In this document: positions 52,003 to 64,000 of the stretch, piece by piece
How the letters are laid out: each line of letters opens with the position of its first letter
Numbering within the stretch: the stretch's first letter is position 1
Assembly: GCA_020283515.1 (NCBI GenBank)
Contig: JAHZTW010000002.1
Location: 94,115,804-94,179,803, forward strand
Source: Alliaria petiolata
Taxonomy: Eukaryota > Streptophyta > Magnoliopsida > Brassicales > Brassicaceae
Length of the DNA: 64,000 bases
Direction of reading: 5' to 3'
Position numbers and translations under genes: made by a program
Notes under the pieces: generated by a model
The model's input: only the letters and a program-made list of their open reading frames with translations
The model's database searches: none
Told to the model about the DNA's origin: nothing

Positions 52003-53898
52003 ATGGCGGAGGAAACAGAAAAGGCGTCTTCTTCAACATCACAGCAATCATTTGATCACAAGCAATCCGATGAAACCGGCCTTAAACATCAGGTATGCGT
52101 ATAACTTCCTTTGATGATCTTTCCCAAATTGATTTGCCTCCGTGTTAGAGCCCTCTTAAACTTTTCATGTCCTTTCCGTGATCTATCGAAGATTAGGGTT
52201 TTCCGAATTTCGCAATTCTAATTTCAGACGATTTCGTGCAGCTTCGATTTGATATGCCTTTAACGGGTATTGACGTTTAGGATGTGATTTTTTTTTTTTT
52301 TTGCCAGAGTCAAGTTTCTTCTGAGTTTCGAGCTCACCCGCATGGTGATTTTCCGATGAACCCAGTCTATTTTCCGGCTCTTGTTCATGGATTGAATCCA
52401 TTGCAGTACGAGGAAGAACAGATGATGAATCGTGGAGCTGGCATCTACGCGGTTCCTGTCCATACATTTGCAGGACACGTTGCTGGTCTTGCGTCTAACA
52501 ATCTTATCCCACTTACATACAGTGTTCCCACGTATGTAACATCCCTTCTTCTGATAGGTTTCATAGATTCATAATGCAGTTTGCTTTCTTCAAGTGTGAC
52601 TTTTTGATCCATGGTAGGGGACATTCTTAGCTCAAGGAAGTTAATTGGGTTTGTTGTCTACGGATGGAACGCACAAAACTCAGTTTAGTGTCTTGTGGCA
52701 ACACAAGTTAGTCACTTTGGTTGTGTGCAGTGAGTTTAGCTCTTTGGTCAATCTACAAGTAATTTGAAATTTAGCTGTCTGCTTAATACTCAAATGTTTA
52801 GAGGAAAACAGGATTATGAAAAAACCTTTCTTGTGTTAGTCTAGTGAGATCATGATAACGAATTAGTGACCTATTATGAGCTATTAGGTTTAAAAGGAAG
52901 TTTGGCTGAATGAGTTTGGAATGCTAGACTTGGATAGGATTTAGGTTCAGCATTGGGTCGAGAGTTTGAAAATTCTCTCATTTATCAAAGTCTATCTATG
53001 TGTAGTGGTTCTTTGGCGGATTGAATGAAGAACAGTTTTACTGGTATGAATTGTCTTAGCGTAATGATTTTTTTTCATTTTTAGCTCTGGGCCAAGCAAT
53101 GAGGTAGGGACTACTAGGGGAGAAGGCCAAGGACAAGACGGACAACAACAGCAGCAACAACAACAACCTGCTCATCAAAGGCGAGTCGTGGAATGGAGAT
53201 TTGAGATCGCGTTTCAGCTCGACTTCTTCCTGATACTCAAGCTCGCTGCTGTAGTGTTTTTGTTCAGCCAAGATGGATCTAGACAAAGGCTTGCTGTTCT
53301 GGTGCTTTTCGCGACATTGATTTACCTGTAAGTATATGGGATAATCTGGTGAATTTTACTTGAGACTTGAGTGTGACATCAGATCTTATGTTGAAAGCCA
53401 AGTACATGACTCATGATTTTTAATTTGACAGATACCAAACTGGAGCTCTTCGACCACTTGTTCAATGGCTTTCAAGAGTCATGCATAGAGCAGCAGCACC
53501 ACCTCGGCCTCAAATGAATGTTGTTAGAGCAGATAATGATCCAGTAGCAGCCGCAAGGCCACTAGTTGACGGTGATGTCCCTGGTATGCATAATCAAGAC
53601 GTGTCTTACTCTCTTATTCTATATCTCTATCCGTCTCTCATTGGTTTGATGCTTTCATATATATAACATCTTGTTCAGAAGCCATTGCTATAAGATAACA
53701 AACTCTTTTTTTATATGATTTGCATTAGGACAAGTTAGGGAAGAAAACGAAGCAGAGAACCGAGCTAATGGAGACGAGAATGAGAACGTGGTTGGTGCTG
53801 AAGCAGGGAACCAATGGTGGGGAATAGTGAAGGAGATTCAGATTATTGTTTTTGGATTCATAACTTCGCTGTTTCCTGGCTTCCACAACTTAGATTAG
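52003..53898 (+). CDS. EBS7: EBS7-like ER membrane protein of ER-associated degradation
   Basis: Five exons with GT-AG introns (52003-52092, 52308-52531, 53085-53327, 53432-53583, 53729-53898) give 292 aa. N-terminal half is soluble and Ser-rich, with HPHGDFPMNPVYFPALVHGLNP near aa 40-60. A Gln run follows (aa 125-132), then two hydrophobic segments (about aa 148-165 and 174-187), an acidic Asn/Glu-rich tail, and a hydrophobic C-terminus (WWGIVKEIQIIVFGFITSLF). EBS7 is known in Arabidopsis as a plant-specific ER membrane protein that stabilises the HRD1 ubiquitin ligase and helps clear mutant receptors. Identity rests on overall features and on its place beside the Rab-GAP gene (At4g29950/29960 order), so I am fairly but not fully sure. 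Confidence 0.78.
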
Positions 53899-54321
53899 AT
53901 ATATCAATGTTTAACTTATTCAACATAAGATACCTTGGAACAGTTTTTTGCTTCTAGTCTAGGTTTCATCTCTCGTGTTAATCAATGTACAGAAATATTA
54001 ACAATGGAACTCAATATTTTTTTTTCATGAGAATTGTTATAGCTTATTATGAGAGAGAACCCATGATGAAGTAGACATATTTATAACAGTTTCAGAAGTC
54101 CTTGCAAAATTTTCTTACAAACAACAATCTCTCTCATATGATGCAAAACCATTTTTTTTTTCATTATCTTTTCAAAAATGTCATTTGTATATAACCATTT
54201 CGAATTAACAACATTTGGATCGCAAACAGAAGCTTTGCTCTTTGTTATGTACTCTAAACAATATACATTACATAATGTATATACAGAGCTGACTAAAGAG
54301 AAATGATCAAGAACCCACACC
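53899..54321. other. Convergent 3' region of EBS7 and the Rab-GAP gene
   Basis: Probably the two 3' untranslated regions. No separate gene is seen. Confidence 0.6.
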
Positions 54322-57300
54322 TCATATCTCCGACAACAAATTACTGATTTTCCGGAGCTCCTTAAGTGCTGTTGTAGCTGTGACTTGTCCCTTTTCGATC
54401 AAATTTGTTTTAGATAAGCTCCGTATCAATCCTGCTTGAACTGGACCAGGTTCTTGTTGGAAAACCAACTCGATCAGCTGAAAATAGAAGAAGCTAAAAT
54501 CATCAGAACATTCATTTGGGCTTGCAAAGTGGAAAAGAGTTGTCACGGAATTGGTGAAATATGTTTGTTACAACAAATCATATACTATTGGAGGCAAGAA
54601 ATTACCATACTTGTCACCAGCGGCTTCAAAACCTTATGTGAAATACTTTTACCAGTTCGATACCCAATCTTAGTGTCTTTCTACTTGTAATTTTGAATAT
54701 ATAAGAACTGAGATGTTACCTGAATGTGTTCGAGCATGGACTGACCAAGTTTCTTCAGAGTCTTCATCAGGTTCTGATCTGAGTCTCCATTGCTGCCAGA
54801 ATATAAAAATTGGGGATGGGGCTCAGAGCAACAAGTACCCACTTGATTTTTGTTACCTTCGATGCCGTTAGATTTTGTGGCATCAGAAGTGTTTCTATTA
54901 GAAGTCTCTTCACTGGATAAACTGCGACCAAACTTCCAAAACCACTGGACTATTCCAGGTAAAAGCTTGTGCTCCTTAGTGATAATGCTCGCAGATTTAT
55001 CTGTGGAACCATCTTCATTTGATTGAGTTACTGGATACTCATTTCTCGAATCGGGAGATACTGGAAGAGGTAGATCTACACCTGTTTGTTGACCTTTATA
55101 GTTTTCATCAGGAAACGAATTTGAACCGGTGCTGCAATCTGGATCATTTCCAATGTAATTTGAATCTATGGCAGGACTGGTTGGTTCTGAGGAGACAGAT
55201 GAGTTATCTTCACTAAGTGAATCTTCGCTTTTCTGGTTTTCATCAGGAAACAAATTTAACCCAGCACTTCTATCTGAATCGTTTTCAAGGTCGTTTGATT
55301 CTCTGACAAGGCTGGTTGGATCCGAGCAGACGGATGAGCACTCCTCACTGGGTGCATTCCCACTTCTTATACTCTCTTCATCTGCAGAATGGAAATCCAT
55401 AATGCCTTCCTCAGTTTCTTCAGGATCGCTGTCTTCCTTGTTCACAGTCACAGTCAAGTCATTACTCCCATTAACTTCATCTGGTTCAGGACAGAGCTGC
55501 TGAGACAAATCTCCACGCAAACTTCGTGTCACCGGCGATGAGTTGGCTTCCCTTTTACCAATTTCTGTTTTAAAATGTGATAGATCAGTCACTGCTCGGA
55601 AAAGTTTCGTCACCTTCAACCACCTCCTTTTCTTCTGGGTAGGAGGAGGAGGACTCTGTTTATCCAAACCAGTATGCCTTTCTTCTTCTTGGGTTTGTTG
55701 TAGAACGCTCCATTTCTCCTCCCAATAGCTTTCAGGTGCGATAATCAAAGGAGATTTAGGGGAAGTGGAGCCAGATGGAAAACTTTTAGTTCTTGCATGT
55801 ACACAGCTCCTCTGGTCAAAAACACCATTAAGTGACAGAGCTGATCGCACATTAGCATCACCCAAAACCAAAGCTTGTAACGACTTGGTCTTCTGTAATA
55901 TCTTGTTCAGGTCAATGTTCTCTGGAAGATTTAATAGTTTTTGTAGACAGCTTGTTGCATTTTCAGTAGAAAGCAAGGAAGATCTTAAATATAATATCAC
56001 TGAAACAGCCATTCCCGAGATTAAGGTTCCCCGAGGACAATCGAAGATCCTCAAGCAGTGGTCTCTGTTATCCTCATCATCTGTAACCGTTCTTGCACTA
56101 TTATCTGCTGAGAATATCTCGTCCCACACTAACAAGAGATCATGAAGCGAAAATTCTCTTCCAAACAAAACCCTCAACCAACGAAGACCGAAGTATTGGG
56201 GCTCAACTCCAAGTTCAACTAGATGGCTGTGCAGAGATGAATCAACAACAGCCAAAAGACGATAAAATGCAGTACACGCTTCAAGAACTGGAGGTAACCC
56301 TGTGTGGGATCCCGTGGCTGGAGAGTAACCAAAAAAGCCAGCCATGGCGACACAACCTTGACTCCCATTCATTAGAGCATCAAACATACAGTAAGCATCA
56401 TGTTCCATGAATTTTTCAGACAAGACAATGCCAAGTTCACCTTCTGCACCATAAGAATCACTCATCATCACAATGGACTGGACTTCAGGATCAAGCTCAT
56501 CTAGACTTTTTATCTTCTTTGAATATCCCTGGGAACTAATCTCATCATCGTCCATGGAGTCCATAAACTTATTGAAATCAAAGGTGTAAGTGATATCTCT
56601 TTCCTCGAAAGATAAACTATCAAATCTGTCGGTAAAGTAATCTTCATAGTTTTTACGCACTTCAGAAAGACGCTTGACATCAACATGTAGCACATAAAGG
56701 AGTGGTGCCAAAAGCTCGTGCATTCCTGCAAAGAAAAAACACGCAGATGATACTTAAGCAATTGAACTCTTAGTAGGGAGTATTTGTTAAGATAATTAAC
56801 ATGTTTCATCAAATCCCGTTTCTATAGTTATTTTACTAATCAGATAGAGACTACTCTAGTGTGTTTGCCTTCATTTCTGTAGTCGATTAAGCAAGAAACG
56901 ACAAAAAGGGTGGCACAGAGCCTAAGAAACTGCAGCTCACGGTAACAACAAAAGGAAGGCGCGCAAAACATGTACCTTGCCTATACCCATACTCGGGATG
57001 CTTAAGGCACCACAACAATAGGATGCGTCTTAGCATGCCTTGGCATCCAGGCGCTTGAAAATAACACCAATGTTCTGGATATAACCTCGATAAGTCTTGG
57101 TCGAGTGTTTTTTCCAACTCAGCGTTACGAAAGAACTGACCCCATGTGCTATCTGCATTAAAAAAAAAAAATGATTTAGTTATGATGCTTTACTCTAAAC
57201 ATCACTAAGGAAACGCAATCATACAAAACTAAAACTGAAAATATAGTTTCACATTTCTCTTCTTGGTTCTAGGACTGCATGTTTGAACAATAATTAAGAC

Positions 57301-57780
57301 CTCTAACGAGCAAGACTAGCTTATTTGGCCACTCTGAAGACAATTGATGGAAATTAGGAAAGGAGACAGAAGCTTACCTGGATTTTGTGACAAGGGGTTG
57401 TCGATGAACAGATTAGGGGAATTGTTATCATGTTTGAGTACATGTGGATCCATCAAAAGGCTTGCCCTGAGAAGAGCATACCTACATGACAAACATTGCA
57501 CTAGATATATTATGATGATCGTTAAAAGTCATTCCCTTTCTTCTTAAAATCCTATTGGATATGAGAGTAAGGGTTCATTACAGAAAGCAGAAAGTTACCT
57601 CCGGCGACAATCGGCGGTTGCTCTGCGAAGTTCATCGATTGAAGAAGCCGAAGACGGAAGAACCCCGAGATTCACGCGCCACCGAACTCCCCTGAGACTG
57701 GGGAAACGACCATCTGACTCGTCTCCTCTACTCAAAACCAGAGATTCCGGCATAGCTGGCTCGATCTCCGACGGAGCCAT
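54322..57780 (-). CDS. TBC-domain Rab GTPase-activating protein
   Basis: Five exons (57599-57780, 57378-57481, 56976-57152, 54720-56725, 54322-54477) give 874 aa. All joins follow GT-AG and keep frame. The TBC domain shows the arginine finger L-x-x-D-x-x-R (L112, D115, R118 in TLDQDLSRLYPE) and the glutamine finger Y-x-Q (Y152-R153-Q154 in YGYRQGM). Later GAP parts include YCMFDALMNG, LVELGVEPQYFGLRWLRVLFGREF and LLLVWDEIF. The C-terminal half is Ser/Glu/Asp-rich with repeated SEDSLSEDNSSVSSEPTSP-like units and is probably disordered. Such proteins speed GTP hydrolysis on Rab proteins of the secretory or endocytic route. It matches the At4g29950 type by family and position. Confidence 0.93.
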
Positions 57781-58024
57781 AGAGCCTTAATCTTCTTTAT
57801 TTTGCGAGAGAAATCTCCCGGAAATTGAAGAAATTCTCCAGAGAATCAATCAATCACACAGCTCCGTGGAGATCAGTAGGCAAACTATAACCAAACCATA
57901 ATTAACAAATGTTATTTTCTTCGCCAAACCATAGAAAATTCATTCTCGGATTCACAAAATTTCTCCCTAATACAGTTGGTAATCAAAGTAGACCGGCTAA
58001 AATCGAATCGAAACCAAACAATTA

Positions 58025-58059
<35 letters not shown>

Positions 58060-58569
58060 GCTTGTTCTCTCTGTCTTTCCAGTATCAAGCAAAGCGTAGA
58101 CAGAAGCGAGAGAAAGAGAGAGAGAGAGAGAGGGAGATTACGTGAAAGGTTTTACAGAGCACCTCCATTTTCTCATCCTTCTACTTTTTCGTTGAGAGAG
58201 AAGAATATGATGATGAGGAAGATTCAAAGGGAGAAGAAAATATGAATTTTGTCGGTTGCGTGAGATTCCAGGCGCATAGTGACGACGACGATGATGAATT
58301 GATGATTGATGAAGAAGTAGCAGCCAGCTAAATGCTAATTAATTAATTTATCTTCTTCTTTGTTGGAGTAATTGTTAGCATTTGTACAAACCTAAAAATA
58401 GGTATTAGCATTCAATTATAACTATTGATGGAAATAAAATAAGCCATTTAATTAAATTACCCTCTAATCAGCTTTTTCTATGATAAACTAATTGACCCAT
58501 CCGCTTATAGGCGAAGGCCTTTGAAATTCATTGTTTTTATTGGTCTACTAAAAAAAATTTCTACTTAAT
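57781..58569. promoter_or_regulatory. Rab-GAP upstream region with two GA repeats
   Basis: Leader and promoter space of the Rab-GAP gene. GA runs lie at about 58026-58048 and 58108-58132; on the gene's strand these are CT runs, common near plant transcription starts. An open frame over them (57976-58245) is low complexity. Confidence 0.55.
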
Positions 58570-61500
58570 GTTCTTTGTAGATCCGGATGGAGAAACACCC
58601 GAAGAGGGCGAAGTTCGATGATTCACGCCGAATCTGGAGCGATTGGAGCAGTCGAAGATCGACTCCGTCGGAGAATCAGGTATCAGTTTCTTCCATGGAA
58701 CTTTGCCGCAGCAAGATCTTTATTCTTATGGCTGACTCAAGTAAGAAGACGGAACTGATTGGGCATCAAAAGGAGTCTAATTTGATTTTTGAAGATCTTC
58801 ATGAAATATCTTGGGTTTGTGACAATGAATCGAGCTCAGTCACACTCTGATTTTGGAACTGATGTGTTGTTTGTTCGCAAGGTTGAGCAATTACCCATTC
58901 TACACGTTGATGAGGTGGATGAGTTCCCTTCGAAATCAGCAGCTGCCAATGACAAGCAGAATGCTTACCAGGTGTTTGACAATATGCGTTCCAAGTTAAA
59001 GCAGATGAAACTAAGAAAGAAGCAACGGAAAATGCTTTAAATCATGGCGTTTCAAGTTCAAGAACAAGTCACAGATGAGCGTGGTCCAGGATCCAAGTTC
59101 TCTTGTCATCATCACTAGTCGACTGATCTCATATTCTGTGTTCCCGAAAGATTATTTTTCTATGTGGCAGTTGTTGAAGAAACAAACATCTCTCAAAGCT
59201 GGGAACTTCACATACACAAACAGAACACAAAAGAGAGATAAGGCAGAGACAAAGCAGAATGTTATGACTGTGAGTTAAGGGCCATGCAACTAAGGAAACA
59301 GTCCTTCTTCTTCGGCATGAGATTGATGGAAAGAACAGACCAAACACACCTCAACTGCTTCCTGAAACAGAGGGAAATAACTCTGGTATGTAGCTTAAGG
59401 TTGAGCAGAGAACAGAGATATGTGTTTGAGGTTGTGTACAAGTCTGAAGAATGGCAAGAGGAAATAGTGTCAATCTTGGCAACAGATTGCGTGCTACAAC
59501 CTCTAGAAAATTGTGAGCTCTATCTTTGAGGATTTTCAGGAAACAACATGGTTCTCTAGTGGTGACTCAGAGGACACTCGAGAATTTCAGATGTTGTGTG
59601 AGAATGAGGGGATATTTTATGATGGATCAAAGCGTCTGCGAATGATGACGTATCAGTTGTGGATCAAACATGCATTGTACTCATTACAATTGTGCAGGAA
59701 TGACTATTTTGCGGTGTGGCATTGCTGGAAAAACAGGAAACTGCAAAGAATTAGATTGATGCCACTCCATTTCGTGCAAAACAATTGGACTAGGAAGATT
59801 GTTTGATTGCAGTTCAAAAGCAGAGTTGTGAATCTGTCATCATCATATGTGATTGTACAGTTTGAGTTTGTGCTTCAAGATATGACTGCGTTGCAATGTG
59901 CTTTTGGAGTTGCTGATGTTGCAAAGAGAGTTGTTGCAGATCCTGTAGTAAAAGCTTTCCTTGACCATCTTACACGAGACCACACAATTCAGAAAGATCA
60001 GAAACTTGTGAGGGGTCTACTGTTACAAAGCAAGTGGACACTTTGGAGAATGCAAGCATGGTGTTATTGGGAAGGAATAAGAATAGATATTCGGATGTCT
60101 GATTCTAGCTTGCCAAAGACATGGGAGATAATCAGTCAGAATATATGTACGTAAGCTCCCAATTTAGTGGACAAACAATGTGTTTTACGTTTCCATAGAG
60201 TTAAGTGGATTTCAGAGCGTTGCCGTTCTTCTTTCTTTGCAGGATCTCAAGAAGGCCAAGAATGGTAAGAAACCACGTTCTACAGCAAATTGGCTCCAAT
60301 GCAGAGTTATAAAAGACCAAGATTATGGGGAGAGTTACAGAACCACTTGTAATAGGAAAAGAGTTTCGAGCGGATGTTCCAGGCTGGTTAGGTCCAAGAA
60401 TGAGGTATGCGCTTCACAATCAACAGTCCTTTGAATTTCTGAGTCCTATTTTGAATCAAAGATGTCATGGGTAAATGGGTGTTGTTCCTTTCACCAAAAT
60501 GGCAAAGCGAGTGGCCTTTGTTTGATTTGGTTGAAATACAAAGATATTTTGATCTCAAGGCTATGATACTTCTTTTGTTGGTGAACCTGAACCCATGGCA
60601 ATTGATCAGCCAGAATATATGTATGTATGCTCCCAATTTAGTGGATAAGCATGTGTTTTACGTTTCCCTAAAGTTGGCTGGAATGAGAGAGCTGCTTTTC
60701 TTCTCTCTGAGGATACTTGTAGTGAATTGGCTTTTGGTCGACCACCTTCTCATTATACAATGATTCCACTAGTGGCTGTTTTAATCTGATGATTTCCCTT
60801 GTTTATCAGGAGCTAAGCTATTCGGAAAGAACTGTCTTTTTACATGAGCACATTTTTGGAGACGAAGACTGGGGGTTAAATAACAGATACACACTTGTAA
60901 ATATGTGCATCCGGATGGAGAAACACCACAAGAGGAGGAAATACTCTCTGAGGAAGATGAAGGTATAAGTTCGATTTTTCAGACTTCCCAGAGGTGCAAT
61001 CGAGGTCAGAAACTTGCTTCTTATTTTCTAATCTCTTATGTACTTTTCCTATAAAAGATATCTGATTGCTTGTTCTAAAATTTTCTGACTGCTGACATAT
61101 TGTACCAGTAGCTTCATTAAGTGTCAGCAGAACGATGAGGGACATTCTTTCATAAGAGTTGGATTTTGTACCAAAGAAGGTAGCTCTGACAAAAGCATCT
61201 GTTTTCAATTCGTATAGGAGTCCGGCATCCAAAATTAGAATGTGTTAGGTTATAACATCCTCATTCAAATAGCTAATAAGCATCGGTTTGTCAGGTCAGC
61301 AAATGGTGCAACGACATCTGACAAGACTGACATTAAGGAGTAAGAATGTGAGCTCTAAGATATCTAAAAGGTTTCTCTTGACAACCCTTAGAATTCTCAA
61401 GGCATTCTCTGAAAATTCTTGCTTATATCAAACAACGAGAACAAGACTGAGATTAATCAACCTTAAAGATTCAGACTGCTTCTCTCAGCAGGCAAGTGTC

Positions 61501-61900
61501 CCCTTTTCTTCCTTTAGTCGCATATTAAAAGACACAATAGTAACAACACAACTAGTTTTTTTCTTTTAACTCCTAGGTGTAAGTCGTGATATAGTATTGC
61601 TCTCAACACAACTAGCTTTGTCTGACCATTGCTATTAGTAGGCACATTCTCTTTGCAGCTACTAAATTATCACATCTTTGTCATTGTCCTGAGTTTAGGC
61701 CCTTGTCAAGCTTAAGCAACGATATGAGCTTAAAGCAACTTCTAGAAGACAAAGAGGAGACAAGAGGAGGAGGACGACTTTGAAGCGGTAGCAGAGAAGC
61801 TTTGTTTGGACCTGAAGCACATGCTACTGAGATTTAGAACACAGAAAGTCCAGGAATTGCTTAGGCAAGTCTTCTTGTTTAGGATCCAATAGTTGTATGT
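58570..61900 (+). other. Decayed gene-like sequence with internal repeats
   Basis: No long open frame, but several coding-like pieces on the plus strand: DPDGETPEEGEV at about 58578 and a related HPDGETPQEEEILSEEDEG at about 60906, each ending at a donor-like GGTAT; FVRKVEQLPILHVDEVDEF near 58877-58935; IFEDFQETTWFSSGDSEDTRE near 59520-59580; ADVAKRVVADPVVKAFLDHL near 59915-59975; EEEDDFEAVAEKLCLDLKHML near 61756-61820. A block near 60130-60240 recurs at 60600-60715. Either a multi-exon gene I cannot assemble or, more likely, a relic. I do not recognise the family. Confidence 0.45.
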
Positions 61901-63376
61901 TCCCATAGCAGAGAAAAACTGAGCTTCTTAGAGATATGTTGTTATGTTGCAGAATCAGATGTAGTTTTGTATTGTTTGATCCTCTTAGAATTAATAAGTC
62001 CAAGGACACATGTAGCTTTGTACAGTTTAACACTGTATGTATCTATAAATGCCAGAGAAACATAAATTTTGTGTTTCTTAATTGTTATTTGTTTTTTAAA
62101 TATTTGAAATCTGTGAATTTTGTTTTTTTTTTTCTACTGGTAGATTCAGGGATTATAATGCAAGGAATTAAAAACACCGACCCTTTTTACACAAGAAAAA
62201 AAAATGTGAGCGGTGAAATTATAAATCAGATTCTGAAGGTATATATGAAGAAAGTCCACAGAAAAATCAAAGAAAGTTGTTTTGCCACAGAGAGAGAGAA
62301 AGAGAAAGAGAGAGAGCGATTAGAGAAAGAGAGAGAGGAGAGAGAGAGAGAGCGATAGATAGAAAGTTTGGAGAGAGAGAGCTTGCGTCAGTGAAGGAGT
62401 GTGGCAAACAAAGTGCAGAAGAACGCCACAACTCGGATAAGCCCAACGAGGGGTTTCTCTTGTCTCTTCGTAGTCGTCTGGTAAATGCGATTGTTCTTCT
62501 GTTCTTCTTGCACGAAACTTGTTTGTGTATAGCTCTCATTGTATTGTTGTTGTCTTGCACTTGATTCGAGTGTGATTTGTGAGGGTATATATGTACGGTT
62601 ATGCATTATTGGTATCGAATTTTGGTGTTTAGTCTCCGATGGTTTCGTGCCCATTGATTGTGTCTAGGGTTTCACAAGAACGAAGTATCGTCTGTTGTGA
62701 ATTTTTCAGGCTCGGTATCACTGAAAGGTTAAAATTGTTCAGAGATTGCTTAAGATTGCAACTTGAATTTCAGCACAGAAGAGAAATCTGCTACCTGCGT
62801 ACTCGTTTTATGTCCCTGGGTTTTTAGATGTTATAGATATGCTTGTCGTGAATCAAAAGTACATAATCCATGTGGTGGCGGCTTAAAGGTGCATGGGTTT
62901 CCAGATTTGAGTCAAGTTAGATCCGAAAGTTATTCTAAAATTGGATGTTGGGTTTGGATTTGAATAGCATCCAAGAACACCCTTAGCGAGGATTAAAGGT
63001 TATTCTGGGTGGAAAATATGCATTTTTTATCACTAGAGGGACCAACTGGGTTTCTCATGTGAGATTGGAGAGGATCAGAAAAATCACAAAATTATGCAAA
63101 TAAGAATCAGGAGAGCAATGTGTTGGACTAAAACTCTTGTATTGTGAAATTGATCCAAGTTAGTAATCAGAAGAGGAGTTATTGTTTCTCCGTTATGGTT
63201 ATCACGGGCTTTGTTTTCTTGAATATTGACTCTAATCCATGTTTTGTTTTCGACATTTAGGAGATCTGAAGGATATGGGATTCAGAAGGGACAACATGAA
63301 GAAGTTGACCAACAGATTCACCGGTACTTAGAGAAGTGATGTGCTTTCAGATACTTTTTGGGTTTCTCAGGCAAAT
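61901..63376 (+). promoter_or_regulatory. Probable promoter and spliced leader of the right-edge gene
   Basis: GA-rich sequence at 62289-62355 is followed by a donor-like CTGGTAAATG at 62478-62487. An acceptor-like pyrimidine stretch ends in TTTAG near 63260. This fits a leader intron before the open frame at 63377, but no transcript evidence is visible. Confidence 0.4.
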
Positions 63377-64000
63377 ATGTTGGTTGAAAGTTCGTTCAGC
63401 TCTTCCGTTGAAACTAGTTTACTGAACGCATCTGAGTATCAAGACCCATTTGCTGCATATGATTGGGTGTCGCTTTCTGAAACTTATCAGATGATCCACA
63501 AATTTCCCGAACAGTCTCAAGTAAGCTTTCTTGAAGATGTTCCAGTCGCTGATGCAATGAATCTTGATGAATCAAAACATCCAAAACTTCAAGTAAGTTG
63601 TCCAGAGCAATCTGTTGTGCATAAGGTAACAGAAAAGTCCCTGACTTCTTTTGTGTATAGTCGAAGGAAGATGAGCGTGAGACCTGGGGGTAGTGCAGAA
63701 CTTAACCCAGAAAGAAACAAGAAACAGGATGACTCTATTGTCTCAGTACCTAACCCTGGAGAAAGCACAAAAAGGAAAAATCGCTTCAACAACTGTCTTG
63801 TCTACAGCCGAAAGAAATGGAGAGGGAAATCCAGCTGTGATTTTACTGGAGAAACCACGATAAGGGGTGATGGAATTGCTGATGCATTTGTCTCTGAGCA
63901 TGACTGTGGAGAAACCAAGACAAGAGGCAACCGATTAGATAATTGTCTTGTCTATAGGAGAAAGAAAGCTAGATCAAAATTTGATAGTTGCAGTTGTAGC
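63377..64000 (+). CDS. 5' part of an unknown protein with VYSRRK-like repeats
   Basis: From ATG 63377 the frame is open to the window edge (208 codons, partial). Upstream the same frame meets TAG at 63329-63331, so this ATG or a splice just before it is the start. The protein is Ser-, Asp- and Lys-rich. Three copies of a basic motif recur 49-50 residues apart: FVYSRRKMSVRPGG, CLVYSRKKWRGKSS and CLVYRRKKARSKFD (Val codons at 63653, 63800, 63950). The repeat with basic patches suggests a nuclear or nucleic-acid-associated protein, but that is inference; I do not recognise the family. Confidence 0.6.
   Translation, partial: MLVESSFSSSVETSLLNASEYQDPFAAYDWVSLSETYQMIHKFPEQSQVSFLEDVPVADAMNLDESKHPKLQVSCPEQSVVHKVTEKSLTSFVYSRRKMSVRPGGSAELNPERNKKQDDSIVSVPNPGESTKRKNRFNNCLVYSRKKWRGKSSCDFTGETTIRGDGIADAFVSEHDCGETKTRGNRLDNCLVYRRKKARSKFDSCSCS

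Noticed and set aside
57976..58245. Arg/Glu-rich protein upstream of the Rab-GAP gene
   Set aside because: The frame is the translation of GA microsatellites in the leader region.
62267..62564. Two overlapping frames on opposite strands at 62.3-62.6 kb
   Set aside because: Both are driven by the GA/CT repeat; no conserved motif outside it.

Overview
This window is nuclear DNA of a flowering plant, almost certainly a Brassicaceae (Arabidopsis relative). The genes are intron-rich and intergenic DNA is very AT-rich. Three tandem malectin-like LRR receptor kinases lie next to an EBS7-like gene and a TBC Rab-GAP gene, the same order as I recall for A. thaliana At4g29990, At4g29960 and At4g29950. 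Gene names rest on recognised protein motifs and remembered synteny; no search was run.

Layout. 1-18.4 kb holds intergenic DNA and transposable elements: a Helitron carrying a tandemly duplicated, broken RING-H2 fragment (1666-4413), a small copia-derived LTR relic on the minus strand (5619-6533), a Ty1/copia element with two LTRs, a near-perfect 5-bp target duplication, a broken gag and an open pol (8930-14540), two MITE-like elements and a 185-bp hAT MITE with a perfect 8-bp target duplication (18170-18354). 18.7-20 kb has a two-exon gene for a probable mitochondrial protein of unknown role. 20.3-51.1 kb is the receptor-kinase cluster on the minus strand: RLK-A (apparently broken), RLK-B and RLK-C. 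Between B and C, a decayed hAT transposon (31762-46751, perfect 8-bp target duplication) is interrupted by Athila-type Gypsy DNA (32833-45780). 52-57.8 kb holds EBS7-like (+) and Rab-GAP (-). 58.5-62 kb is gene-relic-like sequence, and a truncated gene with VYSRRK-like repeats runs off the right edge.

Most unusual signal. The Athila DNA carries about 20 copies of one 14-bp perfect palindrome, GTGTCGATCGACAC. Nearly all come in pairs 19-23 bp apart (about two helical turns), one cluster every 1-3 kb, in both LTRs, in non-coding spacers and inside the coding polyprotein. In the polyprotein they fall only in linkers between recognisable domains. The motif has no stop codon in any of six frames. 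It looks like a cis-element that has multiplied through one retrotransposon lineage, possibly as a binding site for an element or host protein. A second structured signal is an array of about seven hairpin-like modules in the 5' leader of the copia element.

Host genes. The receptor kinases are predicted plasma-membrane proteins (signal peptide, malectin-like ectodomain, few LRRs, one membrane helix, cytoplasmic kinase). EBS7 is an ER membrane component of ER-associated degradation that works with HRD1. The Rab-GAP should act in vesicle traffic. Duplication of the RLK block also copied a 5' piece of EBS7, now a dead fragment at about 31.2 kb.
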